Shown here: piece after piece, positions 18,308-29,450 of the stretch
Layout of the letters: the number at the start of each line of letters is the position of its first letter
How positions within the stretch are numbered: the first letter of the stretch is position 1
Assembly: GCF_001895045.1 (NCBI RefSeq)
Contig: NZ_BDAM01000001.1
Span: 310,001 to 374,000 of the forward strand
Source: Rhodococcus coprophilus NBRC 100603
GTDB lineage: Bacteria > Actinomycetota > Actinomycetes > Mycobacteriales > Mycobacteriaceae
Direction: 5' to 3'
DNA length: 64,000 nt
Position numbers and translations under genes: made by a program
The notes under the pieces: model-generated
The model's input: only the letters and a program-made list of their open reading frames with translations
Database searches by the model: none
Told to the model about the DNA's origin: nothing

Positions 18308-19689
18308 CGTTGCCCTGCACCTCCGTGCGGTCCGGGCGCCGGTACCGCGGGAGCGCCGGGTCGCGCGACCATGGGGGGACCCACGGGAGCGGGCGCCGTC
18401 GCCTGCGGTGCGACCTGAGGAAGCCCGACGGTCTGCAGGATCTCGGCGATGATCCGGTCGGGTGAGACGTCGTCGGCCAGCGCGTCGTACGACAGCACAA
18501 GACGATGGCGCAACACGTCAGGAATGACGTCGATGATGTCCTGCGGGATCACGTAGTCGCGGCCACGGACCAGCGCGAGCGCCCGGGCAGCGGAGATGAT
18601 GCCGAGCGTCGCGCGCGGCGAGGCACCGTAGGCGATCCATCCCTGCACGTCGTGCAGACCGATCTCGGCCGGCGCGCGGGTCGCGAAGATGACCCGCACG
18701 ACGTAGTCGACGAGGGCGTGGTGCACGAACACGCGACTGGCGATCTGCTGGAGGCGCAGCAGTTCTTCCCGCGAGAGCACCTGCTTCGGTTCCGGGGCGG
18801 CGATGCCCATGCGGTAGACGATCTCTCGTTCCTCCTCGACCGAGGGGTAGTCGACGAGGACCTTGAACAGGAAGCGGTCACGCTGTGCTTCGGGCAGCGG
18901 ATAGACGCCTTCGTTCTCGATGGGGTTCTGCGTCGCCATCACCAGGAACGGATCGGGCATCGGGAAGGTCTTGCCGCCGATGGTGACGTGTCGTTCCGCC
19001 ATCACCTCGAGGAGGGCGGACTGCACTTTCGCGGGAGCACGGTTGATTTCGTCGGCGAGCACGAAGTTCGCGACGACCGGGCCGAGTTCGGTGTCGAACT
19101 CTTCACGGCCCTGGCGGTAGATCCGGGTTCCGACGAGGTCGGTGGGCACCAGGTCGGGAGTGAACTGCACGCGGGAGAAGGTGCCGCCGACCACCTTCGC
19201 GAACGTTTCGACGGCCAGGGTCTTCGCCACGCCGGGTACACCCTCGAGCAGTACGTGGCCGCGGGCGAGCACACCGACAAGCATGCGCTCGACGAGCAGA
19301 TCCTGGCCGACGATCACACGTTTGACCTCGTAGATGGCGCGTTCGAGGAGGCGCACGTCGTCGGCCGGGTCGTAGGCCTTCGCCGCGGGTTCCTTGGACG
19401 TGGTCACGGGCGCCGGGGCCGAAGCGGTCGCACCGGCGGGAGCGTTTCCGGAAGCAGCGATCCGTCCGGGTGCGCCACTATTGCCGGTCACACCACTGTT
19501 GACGGTCACAGCACCGGGTCCTGTACCACTGCCGGGTCCTGCGGGGCCGCTGTTGCCGGTTCGGTTCTCGGGGCCGGGGCCACCCTTGGTCGCTGCTCCG
19601 CTGCCCTGACCGGCGGCGTTGCTGGGATCGGCCGCACTCTTCTGCCCGTCCGCCGCCGTACCCGAAGTCCCGCCCTCGCGTGAGGTCAC
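18304..19689 (-). CDS. moxR: MoxR-family AAA+ ATPase with long low-complexity N-terminus
   Basis: This 461-residue protein has a AAA+ core from about residue 110: Walker A GVPGVAKT (150-157), Walker B VLADEINRAP, sensor 1 MATQNPIE and the MoxR lid SPRATLGII. The first ~105 residues are Gly/Ala/Ser/Pro-rich, with no predicted fold and few hydrophobic residues. The C-terminal 30 residues are Pro/Ala-rich. GTG at 19689 is preferred to the adjacent TTG at 19692. It is first in the moxR-DUF58-VWA operon (Rv1479-Rv1481 in mycobacteria). Confidence 0.92.
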   Translation of the reverse strand: MTSREGGTSGTAADGQKSAADPSNAAGQGSGAATKGGPGPENRTGNSGPAGPGSGTGPGAVTVNSGVTGNSGAPGRIAASGNAPAGATASAPAPVTTSKEPAAKAYDPADDVRLLERAIYEVKRVIVGQDLLVERMLVGVLARGHVLLEGVPGVAKTLAVETFAKVVGGTFSRVQFTPDLVPTDLVGTRIYRQGREEFDTELGPVVANFVLADEINRAPAKVQSALLEVMAERHVTIGGKTFPMPDPFLVMATQNPIENEGVYPLPEAQRDRFLFKVLVDYPSVEEEREIVYRMGIAAPEPKQVLSREELLRLQQIASRVFVHHALVDYVVRVIFATRAPAEIGLHDVQGWIAYGASPRATLGIISAARALALVRGRDYVIPQDIIDVIPDVLRHRLVLSYDALADDVSPDRIIAEILQTVGLPQVAPQATAPAPVGPPMVARPGAPAVPAPGPHGGAGQR

Positions 19690-19838
19690 CAAGAATCCAC
19701 CGCTTTCGCCTACGTTGATCCGCCGGAAATCGCCTGCTGCACCACTATGGCAGGTGTCGATTCAGTGTGTCGTAACGCCAGGCCCGCGGGGTGGAACAGT
19801 CCCACCGCCGGGTCACTGAGATCACGCTCACTTCACCG

Positions 19839-21428
19839 TCACGACACCATGCGCACCACATACGGTGTCATGCCGTCCCAGCGTACCGGCGAGATCATGA
19901 CGTGCGAACCCGACTGCGGCGCCTCCAGCATCGTGCCGTCACCGAGATACAGACCGACGTGCTGGCTCGCGTTGGGTCCGTAAAAGATCATGTCGCCGCG
20001 TCGCATCTCCGACGACGGCACCTGCGTACCGGCGGTGTATTGGTACCCGGTGTAGTGCGGGAGGGAGATGCCGATGCCCGCGAAGGCGTAGATCATCAGG
20101 CCCGAGCAGTCGAAACCGACCTTGCCGAAGTCTCCGTAGGTGTCGGCGACACCACCGTCGCGTATGCCCCGGCTGGGTCCGTTCTCGTCTCCACCGCCCC
20201 ATGCGTACGGCACCCCGATCTGGGAGAGTCCCCGATCGATGACGGTCTCGACCGCGGCCGTTCCGGTGAGCGACGGTGTCGAGCGGGGCGCAGACGGTGC
20301 GGACCGCGACGGAGACTCGGTCACCTCGTCCGCAGGATCGACTTCACTCCCGTCGCCCGGCCCCGTCTCGTCGCCCGAACCGGGTGAGGTGGCATCGAGG
20401 TCCTCTTCCGTCACGGCCGCAGCACTGGGTGTTTCGGCCACGAGCGGGCTCTGACCGAGATCGGTGTGGGGGCGGCGCCCGTTGGCCAGCTCGGCTGCGC
20501 GCGCGGCAGCGGCCGCGTCCGCAGCGACCCGGGCGCTCGCCGCCGACGCCTCCTCGCGGGCGACCTCGGCAGCGGCAGCCCGCGCGGCATCCTCCGCGAC
20601 CCGCCGACGATCCCAGGCCACGTACTCGGCGCGCTGCCCCTCGAGCCCTGTGACGTTGGTGCGGGCGAAGTCGAGTTCTGCCTGGGCTCCTGCGCGCGAT
20701 TGCTCGATCCGGTCCTTCTCCTCGGCCTGCCGGTCGAGTGCAGCAACGGCGACTGCGATGGCTGCTTCCGCGTCGCTCTTGCGTTGTTGCGCGGCTGCCG
20801 CGGCGGCATCGGCCTCGAGCTTCGCGGCGCGGGCACGGGAATGGGAATTGGCCTGCTCGGTGCGTGCGCGTTCGAGGGCGTCGAGCACAGCTTCGCGTCC
20901 GGTCGAGAGCAAACGCATCACCTGCGCGCGGTCGAGCAGGTCGTCGGGGCCGTCGGTCGACAGAAACGCCGCGAGCGACGCCGAATTGGATCCGCGGGTG
21001 TAGCTCTCGCGTGCGAACGAGTCGAAGTCCGACTGCGCGAGCGAAATCTGCGCTCCCGCGTCCTGCAGGGCGAGCCGGGAGGACGCGACAGCCTCTGCGG
21101 CCGCCGCCGCGGAATCCTGCGCGGCGTGCAGGTCGACCAGCGCACGGTTGACGTCCTCGCGTTGGACGGCTACCTGCGCGTCGAGTTCGGCGAGTTGCTG
21201 ATCGGCAGCGGCGATGCGCACGATCAATCGGCCGATGCGGTCGACTCCGGCGGCTACTGCTGCCCCCGCCTCGCCGAGTTCGGTGTCCGACGGGTTGGGC
21301 GGCGGTGGCGGCACCGCCCCGGCCGTCGAGCCCATGGCGACGAGCACCGTTGTCGCCAGGCCGATTCCGGCGACGAACCGTGACACCCGGGTGAGGTGAA
21401 TCCTCCCGTGGAAACCAGACCGTTTCAC
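19839..21428 (-). CDS. ripA: RipA-type NlpC/P60 peptidoglycan endopeptidase
   Basis: This 529-residue secreted hydrolase cleaves peptidoglycan peptide stems during cell division. It has a signal peptide (about 1-38), a long Ala/Glu/Arg-rich coiled coil (about 50-310), an acidic/Pro/Ser linker, and a C-terminal NlpC/P60 domain with C441 in FDCSGL, H490 in SQHVGLY and E502 in MLEAPQ, matching the Cys-His-Glu triad of mycobacterial RipA. The GTG at 21428 follows GAGGGAGAG and opens the signal peptide. Mycobacteria have a tandem ripB; only one copy is present here. Confidence 0.94.
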   Translation of the reverse strand: MKRSGFHGRIHLTRVSRFVAGIGLATTVLVAMGSTAGAVPPPPPNPSDTELGEAGAAVAAGVDRIGRLIVRIAAADQQLAELDAQVAVQREDVNRALVDLHAAQDSAAAAAEAVASSRLALQDAGAQISLAQSDFDSFARESYTRGSNSASLAAFLSTDGPDDLLDRAQVMRLLSTGREAVLDALERARTEQANSHSRARAAKLEADAAAAAAQQRKSDAEAAIAVAVAALDRQAEEKDRIEQSRAGAQAELDFARTNVTGLEGQRAEYVAWDRRRVAEDAARAAAAEVAREEASAASARVAADAAAAARAAELANGRRPHTDLGQSPLVAETPSAAAVTEEDLDATSPGSGDETGPGDGSEVDPADEVTESPSRSAPSAPRSTPSLTGTAAVETVIDRGLSQIGVPYAWGGGDENGPSRGIRDGGVADTYGDFGKVGFDCSGLMIYAFAGIGISLPHYTGYQYTAGTQVPSSEMRRGDMIFYGPNASQHVGLYLGDGTMLEAPQSGSHVMISPVRWDGMTPYVVRMVS

Positions 21429-21545
21429 GTGCGCTCTCCCTCGGTCGTGCCGACCTGCCCCGAACAGTCGGCCCCGACGTCTCGGGGAGCGCGCGACGAA
21501 CACCGCTCGCGGGAGCTCCGCGATCGGTCGCTGTCCTGGTCACCG

Positions 21546-21567
21546 GTCGTGGGCAGCGTCCCACGAC
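21546..21567. promoter_or_regulatory. 8-nt inverted repeat in the ripA upstream region
   Basis: GTCGTGGG (21546-21553) and CCCACGAC (21560-21567) are perfect arms around a 6-nt centre, about 118 nt upstream of the ripA start. It may be an operator or a leader hairpin. No known riboswitch core was found in the leader. Confidence 0.35.
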
Positions 21568-21673
21568 TGGGGTTGTGACACACCTTCCCCAAGAGCGTCA
21601 TCTGAACCGTACGACACAGCGTGCACATGTCGCACGACAGTTACGGATTTGTCTGCGGAAGGACGCACAACTC

Positions 21674-21706
21674 CGTAGATCACCGGGAAGTCCGGGGATC
21701 TACGGG
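21674..21706 (-). terminator. Hairpin downstream of the Rv1476-like gene
   Basis: CCGTAGATC (21674-21682) pairs with GATCTACGG (21698-21706), with an inner CCGG/CCGG stem. It begins 11 nt after the stop of the gene at 21717 and precedes the ripA promoter region. It has no clear U-tract. Confidence 0.5.
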
Positions 21707-21716
21707 ACGCGAACCG

Positions 21717-22277
21717 TCAGGGGGTCGTGGACGAGCTCTCCGACGCAGGGGTCCGCTCGGCGGCATTCTCCGGTGCGGGGTGGTTCCGCCGGCGATTCTT
21801 CGCCCAGTAGGTCGCAGCCGAGGCCGCTGCCACGAAGAGAACGAGCAGGATGGTCAGCAGGGTCCAGGGCGGTGAAGGCTCGGTCACGGAATCGACGAAG
21901 TTCTTCGTCGAGACCACCGGATCGCCGGTGTAGGTCTTGTCCTCGGCGGCTTCGAGGGTGACGCGATCGAGGCTGTCGCTGAACGTACCGACCCATCCCG
22001 GGCTGAGGACCAGCACGGTGCCGCCGTCCTCGGCTCCGACTTCGGTGGCGAGGTCACGCAACTGCGAATCCATGCGGGGGTCCTGATCGATCACGACCAC
22101 GCTGAGGTCGATACCGTTTTCCCGCGCGCGGGTCACCTGGGCGACGAGCTCGTCGACCTGGCCGGCCGGGGCAGCGACCTGGTCGTCACGAAGATCCGCG
22201 AGGATCGTCTCGACGGTGACACCCGGAGGGAGATCTGTGGCCGACGGCCCGGGGATTCGTAGCAGTGGCGCAGACAT
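21717..22277 (-). CDS. Single-span membrane protein (Rv1476-like, DUF6676)
   Basis: This 186-residue protein has an N-terminal soluble region (about 1-130) that resembles the TPM-like fold, with LSVVVIDQDPRMDSQLRDLA and VLVLSPGWVGTFS. A membrane helix near 140-162 (LLTILLVLFVAAASAATYW) and a basic then Ser/Thr-rich tail follow. The ATG at 22277 has GGAGAG just upstream. It sits between acn and ripA as Rv1476 does in mycobacteria. Its function is unknown; an envelope role is suggested by its neighbours. Confidence 0.82.
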   Translation of the reverse strand: MSAPLLRIPGPSATDLPPGVTVETILADLRDDQVAAPAGQVDELVAQVTRARENGIDLSVVVIDQDPRMDSQLRDLATEVGAEDGGTVLVLSPGWVGTFSDSLDRVTLEAAEDKTYTGDPVVSTKNFVDSVTEPSPPWTLLTILLVLFVAAASAATYWAKNRRRNHPAPENAAERTPASESSSTTP

Positions 22278-22479
22278 TTCTCTCCGGTAGTGCTGGACGG
22301 GAGCGTTCGAGCCGGTTCGCCGTACCGAGCAGCCGGCACAGGGAGCACCACGCTCGCAGGGCAACACCGAACAGTACGCGATGACGCGCGGGCGGTGCAG
22401 CCGCACCGAGGTTCCGGCGGACGCCCGGCGTGGCGTCGCACACCCCTACCAGCGACGTATTCTCGGTACACTCCCAGCT

Positions 22480-22508
22480 TTATTACAGGACAAGCGTACT
22501 GTTAGACT
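22480..22508 (+). promoter_or_regulatory. acn promoter with AcnR operator in the spacer
   Basis: The 351-nt gap (22278-22628) holds CAGGACAAGCGTACTG at 22486-22501, an exact match to the AcnR consensus CAGNACnnncGTACTG reported for corynebacteria and mycobacteria. It fills a 17-nt spacer between TTATTA (22480-22485, weak -35) and TAGACT (22503-22508, -10). Binding would block RNA polymerase. The predicted leader is about 115 nt. The rest of the gap shows nothing recognisable. Confidence 0.85.
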
Positions 22509-22517
22509 CTACGGTGA

Positions 22518-25439
<2,922 letters not shown>

Positions 25440-25449
25440 CATCCCGATC

Positions 25450-25473
25450 GACCGCCCACATCCGCGGGCGGTC
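25450..25473 (+). terminator. Hairpin between acn and acnR
   Basis: GACCGCCC (25450-25457) and GGGCGGTC (25466-25473) form a perfect 8-bp stem with an 8-nt loop, 11 nt after the acn stop. No U-tract follows, so it may be a partial terminator or an mRNA-stabilising stem that lowers acnR expression relative to acn. Confidence 0.5.
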
Positions 25474-25548
25474 CACGCTGTGCAGTGACGGCGGGTCCGG
25501 GACGTCTCGTCTCGGGCCCGCCGTCCACTTCGGGAAAGGACGGTCGCG

Positions 25549-26115
25549 GTGCCCAAGGTCAGTGAGCACCACCTCGCCGCGCGCCGGAGTCAGATCCTCG
25601 ACGGCGCCCGGCGTTGTTTTGCCGAGTACGGCTACGAGGGCGCAACCGTGCGCCGCCTCGAGGAGGCCACCGGCCTTTCGCGCGGCGCAATCTTCCACCA
25701 TTTCAAGGACAAGGACAGGCTGTTCCTCGCGCTCGCGCAGGAAGACGCGAAGCGGATGGCGGACGTCGCCGCGAACGAGGGCCTCGTGCAGGTGATGCGG
25801 GACATGCTGTCGTCGCCCGACCAGTTCGATTGGCTCGGCACCCGACTCGAGATCACCCGGCGGCTGCGCACAGATCCTGAGTTCGCCAAGGAGTGGACCC
25901 GGCATTCCGCCGAGTTGACCGCCGCGACCGTCGGGCGTCTGGAACGGCAGCGCGAAGCAGGTCGTCTGCGCGACGACGTACCCACCGAAGTTCTGGTCGG
26001 CTATCTGGACCTGGTACTCGACGGGCTCATCGCTCGGCTCGCATCAGGGCACGCCGAAAAGGAACTCGGCGCGGTCCTCGATCTCGTCGAAGAATCGGTG
26101 CGCCGCCGGGACTGA
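25549..26115 (+). CDS. acnR: TetR-family repressor of aconitase, AcnR
   Basis: This 188-residue TetR protein has the N-terminal helix-turn-helix GYEGATVRRLEEATGLSRGAIFHHFKDK (split here for length: recognition part LSRGAIFHHF at about 45-54). In Corynebacterium glutamicum AcnR represses acn by binding within its promoter, and the gene follows acn as here (Rv1474c in mycobacteria). The matching operator at 22486-22501 supports the same role. The GTG at 25549 follows GGGAAAGGA. Confidence 0.93.
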   Translation: MPKVSEHHLAARRSQILDGARRCFAEYGYEGATVRRLEEATGLSRGAIFHHFKDKDRLFLALAQEDAKRMADVAANEGLVQVMRDMLSSPDQFDWLGTRLEITRRLRTDPEFAKEWTRHSAELTAATVGRLERQREAGRLRDDVPTEVLVGYLDLVLDGLIARLASGHAEKELGAVLDLVEESVRRRD

Positions 26116-26129
26116 ACCCGGCGTGTCCC

Positions 26130-26381
26130 TCACGTATTTCTGTCGGCCGTCGCCGCTTTCCGGCGATTCGGCCCGCCTCGCCCGCGAAGCCGGACGTGCG
26201 ACTCAACCAGCACGTTGTGCACGAACCCGTAGGAACGTCCGGTTTCGCTGGCGAGAGTGCGGATGCTCGCACCCGCCTCGTAACGGCGTTTGAGTTCTTC
26301 TTGCAGTCGGTCCCGCGAATCCCCGGTGATCCGGGTCCCCTTCGCGAACGTCGTCTGGCCACGATCGGGATTTCGCACCAT
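26130..26381 (-). CDS. Small helix-turn-helix protein (Rv1473A-like)
   Basis: This 83-residue basic protein has a single helix-turn-helix: RYEAGASIRTLASETGRSYG followed by FVHNVLVESHVRLRGRGG. This family is widespread in actinobacteria and corresponds by place to Rv1473A. The inner ATG at 26381 is preceded by GGGAGGAACC, so it is chosen over the longer frame. It is likely a DNA-binding protein with an unknown target. It is convergent with acnR and downstream of nothing on its own strand except the ABC-F gene 75 nt away. Confidence 0.8.
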   Translation of the reverse strand: MVRNPDRGQTTFAKGTRITGDSRDRLQEELKRRYEAGASIRTLASETGRSYGFVHNVLVESHVRLRGRGGPNRRKAATADRNT

Positions 26382-26456
26382 CGGTTCCTCCCGGCGCCTC
26401 GACAAAGGTCCTGGTTCAAGGCTAAAGGACCGGAACGATCACCGGAGCGGATCGGA

Positions 26457-28088
26457 TCATGCCAGCTGGATGAGCTCCAGATAGTCCTGAGACCAGTGGT
26501 CCTCCGTGCCGTCCGGCAGCAGGATCACGCGTTCCGGGTCGAGAGCCTCGGCGGCACCGGGATCGTGCGTGACGAGGACGACCGCGCCTTCGTAGCTCCG
26601 GAGCGCGTCGAGCACCTGCTCGCGCGAAACGGGATCGAGGTTGTTCGTCGGCTCGTCGAGGAGCAGCACGTTCGCGGCCGACGACACCAGCCCCGCGAGC
26701 GCGAGCCTGGTCTTCTCACCACCGGACAGCGTTCCGGCCGGCTGGTCGAGCTGCGGGCCGGTGAACATGAATGCGCCGAGTAGACCGCGAAGATCCTGTT
26801 CACCCGCGTCGGGTGCGGCGTGACGGATGTTCTCCCACACCGACGCCGAGTCGTCGATCGTGTCGTGCTCCTGCGCGAAGTAGCCGACCTTGAGTCCGTG
26901 ACCTGGAACCAGTTCACCCAGGTCGGGCTTCTCCGTTCCGGCAAGCAATCGCAGAAGCGTCGTCTTTCCGGCACCGTTGAGACCGAGGATCACCACGCGC
27001 GAGCCCCGGTCGATCGCGAGGTCGACGCCGGTGAAGATTTCGAGCGAGCCGTAGACCTTCGTCAGGTTCTTCGCCATCAGGGGCGTCTTACCGCACGTGG
27101 CGGGCGTCGGGAACCGGATCTTCGCGACCTTGTCCGCGACGCGCACGTCGTCGAGGTCGTTGAGCAGTTTGTCGGCGCGCTTCGCCATGTTCTGTGCGGC
27201 GGTCGCCTTCGTCGCTTTCGCTCCGAGTTTGGCCGCCTGCTTGTGCAGCGCGGACGCCTTCTTCTCCGCGTTGGCGCGCTCACGCCGGCGCCGTTGCTCG
27301 TCGGTCGCGCGAGCGTCGAGGTACTTCTTCCAGTCCATGTTGTAGATGTCGGCCTCGCCGCGTACCGCGTCGAGGAACCACACCTTGTTGACGACGTCGG
27401 CGAGCAGGTCCACATCGTGGCTGATCACGATCAAGCCGCCGTCATGGTTCTGCAGGAAGCCTCGCAGCCAGGTGATGGAGTCCGCGTCGAGGTGGTTCGT
27501 CGGCTCGTCGAGCAGCAACGTCGTGTCCGATTTACCGCCGGAGCCGTCGGATGCGGCGAACAGGATGCGCGCAAGTTCGACGCGTCGGCGCTGACCGCCG
27601 GAGAGCGTGTTGAGGGGCTGGCCGAGGATGCGGTCGGGCAAGCCGAGGCTGTGGCAGATCCGGGATGCCTCCGACTCGGCCACGTACCCGCCGAGCGTCG
27701 AAAAACGTTCCTCCAGGGATCCGTACTTGCGGACGGCGCGGTCGCGGATCTTCTCGTCCACGGCCTCCGCCATCAACGCCTGCTGCTTCTCCATGCCGCG
27801 CAGGATCTCGTCGAGGCCTCGCGCGGAGAGCACACGATCCTTGGCGAGCACGTCGAGATTGCCCTCCTTGGGGTCCTGCGGGAGATAACCGACGTCGCCG
27901 GAGCGGATCACGGTGCCCGCATACGGTTCGCCTTCGCCCGCGAGAATCCGCAGGGTGGTGGTCTTGCCCGCGCCGTTGCGTCCGACCAGACCGATCCGAT
28001 CGCCGGCCTGCACCCGCAACGCCGATCCTGGCGCGGAGAGCAGGGTCCGCACACCTGCGCGGACTTCGAGATCGGTAGCGGTGATCAC
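26457..28088 (-). CDS. ABC-F family ATPase (Rv1473-like)
   Basis: This 543-residue protein has two ABC cassettes and no membrane segment. Cassette 1 has GRNGAGKTTT, LSGGQRRRVE and LLLDEPTNHLD; cassette 2 has GLNGAGKTTL, LSGGEKTRLA and LLLDEPTNNLD. Both catalytic glutamates are intact. A charged linker (about 240-320, rich in Arg/Lys/Ala) joins them. ABC-F proteins act on the ribosome, and some give ribosome protection against antibiotics. Length and context match Rv1473, but resistance is not shown by sequence. The GTG at 28088 follows GAGGAG. Confidence 0.93.
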   Translation of the reverse strand: MITATDLEVRAGVRTLLSAPGSALRVQAGDRIGLVGRNGAGKTTTLRILAGEGEPYAGTVIRSGDVGYLPQDPKEGNLDVLAKDRVLSARGLDEILRGMEKQQALMAEAVDEKIRDRAVRKYGSLEERFSTLGGYVAESEASRICHSLGLPDRILGQPLNTLSGGQRRRVELARILFAASDGSGGKSDTTLLLDEPTNHLDADSITWLRGFLQNHDGGLIVISHDVDLLADVVNKVWFLDAVRGEADIYNMDWKKYLDARATDEQRRRRERANAEKKASALHKQAAKLGAKATKATAAQNMAKRADKLLNDLDDVRVADKVAKIRFPTPATCGKTPLMAKNLTKVYGSLEIFTGVDLAIDRGSRVVILGLNGAGKTTLLRLLAGTEKPDLGELVPGHGLKVGYFAQEHDTIDDSASVWENIRHAAPDAGEQDLRGLLGAFMFTGPQLDQPAGTLSGGEKTRLALAGLVSSAANVLLLDEPTNNLDPVSREQVLDALRSYEGAVVLVTHDPGAAEALDPERVILLPDGTEDHWSQDYLELIQLA

Positions 28089-28126
28089 AGGTGAGAACTC
28101 CTCGGTGACGACGGGGTGGGTGCCAT
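28085..28126 (-). other. Possible 13-codon leader ORF upstream of the ABC-F gene
   Basis: An ATG at 28126 opens MAPTPSSPRSSHL, whose TGA stop overlaps the GTG start of the ABC-F gene (CTGTGA). It lies inside the leader predicted from TAAACT at 28157-28162. Leader peptides regulate several resistance-type ABC-F genes by attenuation. No Shine-Dalgarno sequence is present, and the ORF may be fortuitous. Confidence 0.3.
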
Positions 28127-28156
28127 GAACCGGCTGACGGGGCACACGAACTACCC

Positions 28157-28162
28157 AGTTTA
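28157..28162 (-). promoter_or_regulatory. -10 element (TAAACT) for the ABC-F gene
   Basis: The minus strand reads TAAACT about 69 nt before the ABC-F start at 28088, giving a leader of roughly 60 nt. It is AT-rich against a GC-rich background. Confidence 0.45.
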
Positions 28163-28247
28163 CCGTGCTTGCCCTTCCCCTCCGCGGTGAGATGCACTAC
28201 TACTCACTGCCCCGAGTGCGCTCCGGCGCACCCGGCCTCTCGCCGCA

Positions 28248-28253
28248 TACTCT
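28248..28253 (+). promoter_or_regulatory. -10 element (TACTCT) for the lycopene cyclase gene
   Basis: TACTCT ends exactly 6 nt before the GTG at 28260, which favours that codon over the in-frame GTG at 28254. No Shine-Dalgarno sequence is present. Confidence 0.5.
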
Positions 28254-28259
28254 GTGGTC

Positions 28260-29378
28260 GTGCCTGTCTCCTCCCCCGCCGATGTGCTGGTCGCCGGGCT
28301 CGGCCCGGCGGGGCGGGCCGTCGCCTCGCGCGCTGCCCATGCCGGCCTCGATGTGATCGCCGTCGACCCCCGGCCGTCCCGAAAGTGGACGGCGACGTAC
28401 GCCGCGTGGAGCGACGAACTTCCGCCCTGGCTACCCGAGCACGTGATCGCAGCGAAGGTGGAGGCTCCGGCGGTGTGGACGTCGCGGCTCCACGAATTGA
28501 CCCGGCCGTACCGGGTCTTAGACACCACACGCCTCCAGGAATGTCTCGGGCTCGAGGGAGTGTCGGTGGTGGAGGGCCGCGTGGACGCGGTCGATGCGCA
28601 CAGCGCCGTCCTGAGCACCGGAGAGCGGCTCCGCGCCCGGCACGTGATCGACGCACGCGGAGTTCCGGCGGGCCAGGGCCGGGCCGGGCAGACCGCGTTC
28701 GGCCGGGTCTTCGACAGCGCGGTCGCGCAATCGGCGCTGGACGGGCAGCAAGCGTGGTTCATGGATTGGCGGCGCGACAACGGGACCGACTCGGGTGACA
28801 TCCCGTCGTTCCTCTATGCGATGCCGCTGGGCGGTGGTCTCACCCTGCTCGAAGAGACCTGCCTGGTGGGTCGACCGCCGCTTCCGCTACCGGAACTGCA
28901 GCGCCGCCTCGAGATCAGGCTGGCGGCGCGGGGCATCGACTGGGCGGACGCCGGCCGGATCGAGAACGTGCGGTTCGCGGTGGAAGGACTTCGCAGCGAA
29001 CCCGGGGTGGTCGGCTACGGAGCACGAGGCGGGTTGATGCATCCCGCGACCGGTTATGCCGTCGCCACCGCCCTCTCGACCGCGGACGCCCTCGTCGGCG
29101 CACTCCGGCACGGGTCCGATCCGCAGCAGGTGCTGTGGCCGGCGTCCGCCCGGACGGTGGCGAGGCTGCGTGGGCTGGGCCTGCGGGTGCTGTTGCGCCT
29201 CGACGCGCAGTCCGCCGCGGCGTTCTTCGACGCGTTCTTCGACCTTCCGGCCGAACAACAGCGCGCCTACCTGTCCGGCCGGGCAGACCTTGCGGGCGTC
29301 GCGAGCACCATGTGGACGCTGTTTCGACGGCTCCCCGGGCCGCTGCGCAGCGCAATCGTGCGCTCGGTGGTGACATAG
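28260..29378 (+). CDS. crtL: Lycopene cyclase family flavoprotein
   Basis: This 372-residue protein has an N-terminal dinucleotide-binding motif ADVLVAGLGPAGRAVASRAA followed by VIAVDPRP, and the family features TYAAWSDELPPW, DTTRLQ, VIDARG and GGLMHPATGY. Lycopene cyclases of the CrtL/CrtY type convert lycopene ends to beta-rings in carotenoid synthesis. CrtL-type cyclases are known in Rhodococcus at a locus away from the other crt genes, as here. No other crt gene is in the window. The GTG at 28254 is an alternative start 6 nt upstream. Confidence 0.85.
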   Translation: MPVSSPADVLVAGLGPAGRAVASRAAHAGLDVIAVDPRPSRKWTATYAAWSDELPPWLPEHVIAAKVEAPAVWTSRLHELTRPYRVLDTTRLQECLGLEGVSVVEGRVDAVDAHSAVLSTGERLRARHVIDARGVPAGQGRAGQTAFGRVFDSAVAQSALDGQQAWFMDWRRDNGTDSGDIPSFLYAMPLGGGLTLLEETCLVGRPPLPLPELQRRLEIRLAARGIDWADAGRIENVRFAVEGLRSEPGVVGYGARGGLMHPATGYAVATALSTADALVGALRHGSDPQQVLWPASARTVARLRGLGLRVLLRLDAQSAAAFFDAFFDLPAEQQRAYLSGRADLAGVASTMWTLFRRLPGPLRSAIVRSVVT

Positions 29379-29450
29379 GCCTCTGCGACACCGGTGACCG
29401 ATTTCGGGTTCTTTTCACCGCGTACCCACATCGTCGATCATGATGGACAG

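Noticed and set aside
21429-21716. c-di-AMP (ydaO-type) riboswitch upstream of ripA
   Set aside because: Such riboswitches precede some actinobacterial hydrolase genes, but the conserved core segments were not found here.
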